Source: a virus
Reading direction: 5' to 3' (one strand)
Virus record (IMG/VR): IMGVR_UViG_3300042904_000223
Span: 1-20,730 of that record
Length of the DNA: 20,730 nt
The notes below the pieces were generated by a model. That model was not told the origin of the DNA. It worked only from the letters and a program-made list of their open reading frames with translations, and searched no databases. Positions 20,413-20,730 of this stretch are shown piece after piece. Position 1 is the first letter of the stretch. Each line of letters opens with the position of its first letter. The position numbers and the translations under genes were made by a program.

Positions 20413-20730
20413 ATGACCTTACGCGACCTCCTCATCAAGCATGAAGGCATCAAGGGCAAGGTGTATGCCGACACCGAGGGCATCCTGACCGTGGGCGTAG
20501 GCCGGAACCTGGAAGACGTAGGGGTGTCCTATGATGAGGCCATGCTCATGCTGGATAACGATATCAAGCGCGTGCTCTACGCTTGCTGGCATGAGTTTCC
20601 ATGGTTTGCTGACCTGACGGAAGACCGCCAGAACGTGGTCGCTAATATGGTGTTTAACCTGGGCCTGGAAGGCTTTAAGAAGTTCAAAAAGATGATTGCA
20701 GCAATCGAAAAGGACGACTACATCGAGGCC
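20413..20730 (+). CDS. T4-type lysozyme (GH24 endolysin), right-truncated
   Basis: ATG 20413 follows AAGGA at 20402-20406; 106 residues are present before the window ends. The catalytic set of T4 lysozyme is intact at the same numbers: Glu11 (in His-Glu-Gly), Asp20 (in Tyr-Ala-Asp-Thr-Glu-Gly) and Thr26 (in Leu-Thr-Val-Gly-Val-Gly). The chain then follows the family through Asn-Met-Val-Phe-Asn-Leu-Gly (about 79-85) and the Phe-Lys-Lys-Phe-Lys-Lys-Met helix. The enzyme cuts the N-acetylmuramic acid - N-acetylglucosamine bond of peptidoglycan and releases progeny. There is no signal peptide, so a holin outside this window is expected. About 40-60 C-terminal residues are probably missing. Confidence 0.92.
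   Translation, partial: MTLRDLLIKHEGIKGKVYADTEGILTVGVGRNLEDVGVSYDEAMLMLDNDIKRVLYACWHEFPWFADLTEDRQNVVANMVFNLGLEGFKKFKKMIAAIEKDDYIEA

Overview
The window looks like the late (virion and lysis) half of a tailed double-stranded DNA phage or prophage with podovirus-type architecture. Almost every supported gene is on the + strand. The genes are packed with 1-4 base stop/start overlaps (ATGA, GTGA, TTGA, TAATG) or strong GGAGG-type ribosome binding sites, and no gap between genes is longer than about 25 bases. I see no integrase, tRNA, CRISPR array or insertion sequence. The moderately GC-rich sequence gives no firm host assignment; the Shine-Dalgarno sites and the frequent GTG/TTG starts only say that the host is a bacterium.

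Region 1 (1-2000) is the head. It holds the tail end of a probable scaffold gene, an HK97-like major capsid protein, and a small putative capsid-associated protein. Region 2 (2010-8267) is an accessory block between the head genes and the connector genes: a free-standing HNH endonuclease, a small four-cysteine protein, a GT-A-like glycosyltransferase, two class I SAM methyltransferases, a 792-residue multi-domain beta/Ig-like surface protein, a GT9 (heptosyltransferase-like) GT-B enzyme, and a small unknown. The order suggests a cassette that builds or modifies a glycan, perhaps on the virion, but the target is not shown by the sequence.

Region 3 (8264-12771) is the connector and tail: two adaptor-like proteins that resemble each other at the N-terminus, a nozzle-like protein and a small tail protein. 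Between the second adaptor and the nozzle lies a 200-base stretch with two competing readings. One is a small + strand ORF that is perfectly coupled to its neighbours. The other is an antisense ORF that encodes a very good helix-turn-helix and has a 15-bp palindrome over its start codon. Region 4 (12755-17311) has a GNAT-like protein in the place of T7 gp13, followed by four proteins with the features of internal virion (ejection) proteins: Gln-rich, coiled-coil or glycine-zipper. The order adaptor, nozzle, GNAT, ejection proteins, fibres matches T7-type podoviruses.

Region 5 (17308-20730) carries two fibre/spike genes that share an N-terminal module of about 160 residues but have different tips. 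One ends in a common fibre C-terminal motif; the other has a pectate-lyase-like beta-helix followed by a beta-rich tip. A 49-residue AT-rich gene sits between them. A T4-type lysozyme with an intact Glu11/Asp20/Thr26 triad runs off the right edge.
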